DNA from: Atrina japonica
Lineage: Eukaryota > Mollusca > Bivalvia > Pterioida > Pinnidae
Reading direction: 5' to 3'
NCBI GenBank assembly: GCA_030159075.1
Contig: BROG01000296.1
Location: 675,001-739,000, forward strand
DNA: 64,000 nucleotides
A model generated the notes under the pieces. That model saw nothing but the letters and a program-made list of their open reading frames with translations. It had not been told where the DNA came from and did not search any database. Below, piece after piece: positions 61,468 to 64,000 of the stretch (positions are counted from its first letter, which is position 1; the number at the start of each line of letters is the position of its first letter). The position numbers and the translations under genes are program-made.

Positions 61468-62009
61468 AATGATGAATGGTTTATAAATCTGGAGCTTCAA
61501 AATTCACCAGGGCAAAATTTACTACCCAGGTGTACTTCATTAGGGAGGTGGGGGTGGGCGACATAGTGACTAAAAATATGTGAGGTTCCTGTAATGTTAC
61601 TATTGATGTATGTAAATTGTTACTGGGAGGTCTGATTCATTATCAAATAGGATATATGTATATTTATTATCCAATTTTGCAATATCAATAAACTTTTATT
61701 GGGCAATAAAATGCAGTCATTTTCCTAACAATGAGAATATATATTTATCTCCAGTTTGTCAGGGGAACTATTTACAAGGATGTGAATGACTTTTGAATTT
61801 GTCAGCATTTAATTACAAAATTTTGAATTTTAGAAAGTTATCTGTCTGGAGATGTATATCTGTGTATCAACCTAAAATAGTGATCACTTAGCGCCAATCA
61901 TAAAAATGAAATTAACGAGATAATCAAAGGTTATACATTGACTCACCACTTCTCATTTGAATTAGGATCAACACAAATAGCTTATTTATATGAATCAAGA
62001 TATATTTTT
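61468..62009. other. Unannotated stretch
   Basis: Nothing recognised; would be intron if the exon at 61,179 is real. Confidence 0.4.
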
Positions 62010-64000
62010 TATGGGTTCACTATGGTATAAGAGGAGTGGAAAGAGAGATTTCACTGTGTAGTCAGAGGAGATTAGGGGTTCACTGGAATAAGAGTAGAAA
62101 AAGAGTGTTCACTGTGTAGTTAGAGGACATTAGGGGTTCACTGGAATAAGAGTAGAAAAAGAGTGTTCACTGTGTAGTTAGAGGACATTAGGGGTTCACT
62201 GGAATAAGAGTAGAAAAAGAGTGTTCACTGTGTAGTTAGAGGACATTAGGGGTTCACTGGAATAAGAGTAGAAAAAGAGTGTTCACTGTGTAGTTAGAGG
62301 ACATTAGGGGTTCACTGGAATAAGAGTAGAAAAAGAGTGTTCACTGTGTAGTTAGAGGACATTAGGGGTTCACTGGAATAAGAGTAGAAAAAGAGTGTTC
62401 ACTGTGTAGTTAGAGGACATTAGGGGTTCACTGGAATAAGAGTAGAAAAAGAGTGTTCACTGTGTAGTTAGACTTTAGGACATTAGGGAGTTTCACTGGA
62501 AGTTAAGAGTAGAAAAAGAGAGTGTTCACTGTGTAGTTAGAGGACATTAGGGGTTCACTGGAATAAGAGTAGAAAAAGAGTGTTCACTGTGTAGTTAGAG
62601 GACATTAGGGGTTCACTGAAATAAGAGGAGTGGAAAAAGAGTGTTCACTGTGTAGTTAGAGGACATTAGGGGTTCACTGAAATAGGAGGAGTGGAAAAAG
62701 AGAGTTCACTATGTAGTTAGAGGACATGGGGGGTTCACTGAAATAAGAGGAGTGGAAAAAGAGTGTTCACTGTGTAGTTAGAGGACATGGGGGATTCACT
62801 GAAATAAGAGGAGTAGAAAAAGAGTGTTCACTGTGTAGTTAGAGGACATTAGGGGTTCACTGAAATAAGAGGAGTGGAAAAAGAGTGTTCACCGTGTAGT
62901 TAGAGGACATGAGGGGTTCACTGAAATAAGAGAAGCAGAAAAAGAGTGTTCACTGTGTAGTTAGAGGACATGAGGGGTTCACTGAAATAAGAGGAGTGTA
63001 AAAAGAGAGTTCACTGTGTAGTTAGAGGACATTAGGGGTTCACTGGAATAAGAGGAGTGTAAAAAGAGAGTTCACTGTGTAGTTAGAGGACATGAGGGGT
63101 TCACTGGAATAAGAGGAGTGTAAAAAGAGAGTTCACTGTGTAGTTAGAGGACATTACGGGTTCACTGAAATAAGAGAAGCAGAAAAAGAGTGTTCACTGT
63201 GTAGTTAGAGGAGATTAGGGGTTCACTGGAATAAGAGGAGCAGAAAAAGAGTGTTCACTGTGTAGTTAGAGGACATTAGGGGTTCACTGAAATAAGAGGA
63301 GTAGAAAAAGAGTGTTCACTGTGTAGTTAGAGGACATTAGGGGTTCACTGAAATAAGAGGAGTAGAAAAAGAGTGTTCACTGTGTAGTTAGAGGACATTA
63401 GGGGTTCACTGAAATAAGAGTAGAAAAAGAGTGTTCACTGTGTAGTTAGAGGAGATTAGGGGTTCATTGAAATAAGAGGAGCAGAAAAAGAGTGTTCACT
63501 GTGTAGTTAGAGGACATTAGGGGTTCACTGAAATAAGAGGAGCAGAAAAAGAGAGTTCACTGTGAAATCAAAGGACAAGGGGGTTCACTGGAAAAAAAGG
63601 ACAAGGGGGTTCACTGTGGAGTAAGAGGAGATTAGGGGTTCACTGAAATAAGAGGAGCAGAAAAAGTGAGTTCACTGTGGAATCAGAGGACAAGGGGGTT
63701 CACTGTGGAGTAAGAGGAGATTAGGGCTTCACTGAAATAAGAGGAGCAGAAAAAGAGAGTTCACTGGAATCAGAGGACAAGGGGTTCACTGTGGAAAAAG
63801 GACATGGGTTCACTGGAATAAAATGACAAGGGGTTCATTGGAATAAGAGGGGTGGAAAAAAAGAGTTCACCATGGAATCAAAGTACAAGGAGGTTCACTG
63901 TGGAATAAGAAGAGTGCAAAAAGAGAGCTCACCAAGGAATCAGAGGACAAGTGGGTTCAGTGTGGAGTATGGGGACATGGAGATTCACTACAATAAGAGA
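62010..64000 (+). repeat. 58-61-bp satellite array, continuing past the window
   Basis: The unit is 'ggggttcactggaataagag', 'tagaaaaagagt', 'gttcactgtgtagttagagg', 'acatta'; 58 bp exactly in 62,103-62,460, and about 61 bp ('aagaggag' form) further right. Each unit has two 'gttcactg' half-units of about 29 bp, so it is a dimer of an ancestral 28-29-bp unit. From about 63,560 monomeric 'ggacaagggggttcactg' units appear, the inverse of the array at 60,370. Purine-rich on this strand. Confidence 0.95.

Overview
The window looks like AT-rich, gene-poor DNA from an animal, most likely a marine mollusc and probably a bivalve. No bacterial-style genes, operons, rRNA, intact tRNA genes or CRISPR arrays are visible. 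The bivalve assignment is inference: one repeat family here (called L below, with a 'gtgtgaccggtcgacagggg' core) resembles a repeat I remember from oyster genomic sequence, and the tRNA-derived SINEs, palindromic MITEs and long (TA)n runs fit molluscan genomes. No database search was possible.

Nearly all recognisable content is repetitive. (1) Microsatellites: more than a dozen (TA)n runs of 60-110 bp, plus (TG)n, (CA)n, (TC)n, (CAGA)n and trinucleotide tracts. (2) Thirteen or more unrelated minisatellite arrays, with units of 12, 25, 27, 28, about 32, 29/31, 36, 41, about 44-52, 58, 68, 98 and 102 bp. The largest are at 7.77-9.10, 21.2-22.9, 24.8-26.4, 35.0-35.9, 60.4-61.1 and 62.0-64.0 kb. 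(3) Two tRNA-derived SINE families (A and B), including a nested pair with a clear target-site duplication. (4) Several families of short palindromic, non-autonomous DNA elements. Families F, G and H have CAGT...ACTG ends flanked by TA. Families C, D and E are about 90 bp with TTAA ends. Families I, J and K and a 966-bp TA-flanked element are also present. (5) A near-perfect fold-back of about 730 bp at 14.6-15.3 kb.

Layout: the left part (0-30 kb) holds most of the L-family repeats, long (TA)n runs and large arrays. The right part (about 28-62 kb) is studded with C, F and G elements, as expected of long introns or gene-proximal DNA. No complete protein gene can be read. Long open frames are nearly all translations of low-complexity or tandem DNA. 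A few short segments have good splice-site context and protein-like frames: 9,452-9,572 (+), 33,359-33,415 (+), 38,682-38,874 (-), 54,094-54,184 (+) and 61,179-61,246 (+). The last ends in LPVGWR, which fits the first residues of an MBD or a WW domain. A CpG-richer stretch with a strong donor at 30,333 could be a promoter and first exon. One reading is that part of a large, intron-rich + strand gene starts near 30 kb and continues past the right edge. This is a hypothesis, and the minus-strand exon candidate at 38.7 kb does not fit it unless it belongs to another gene.
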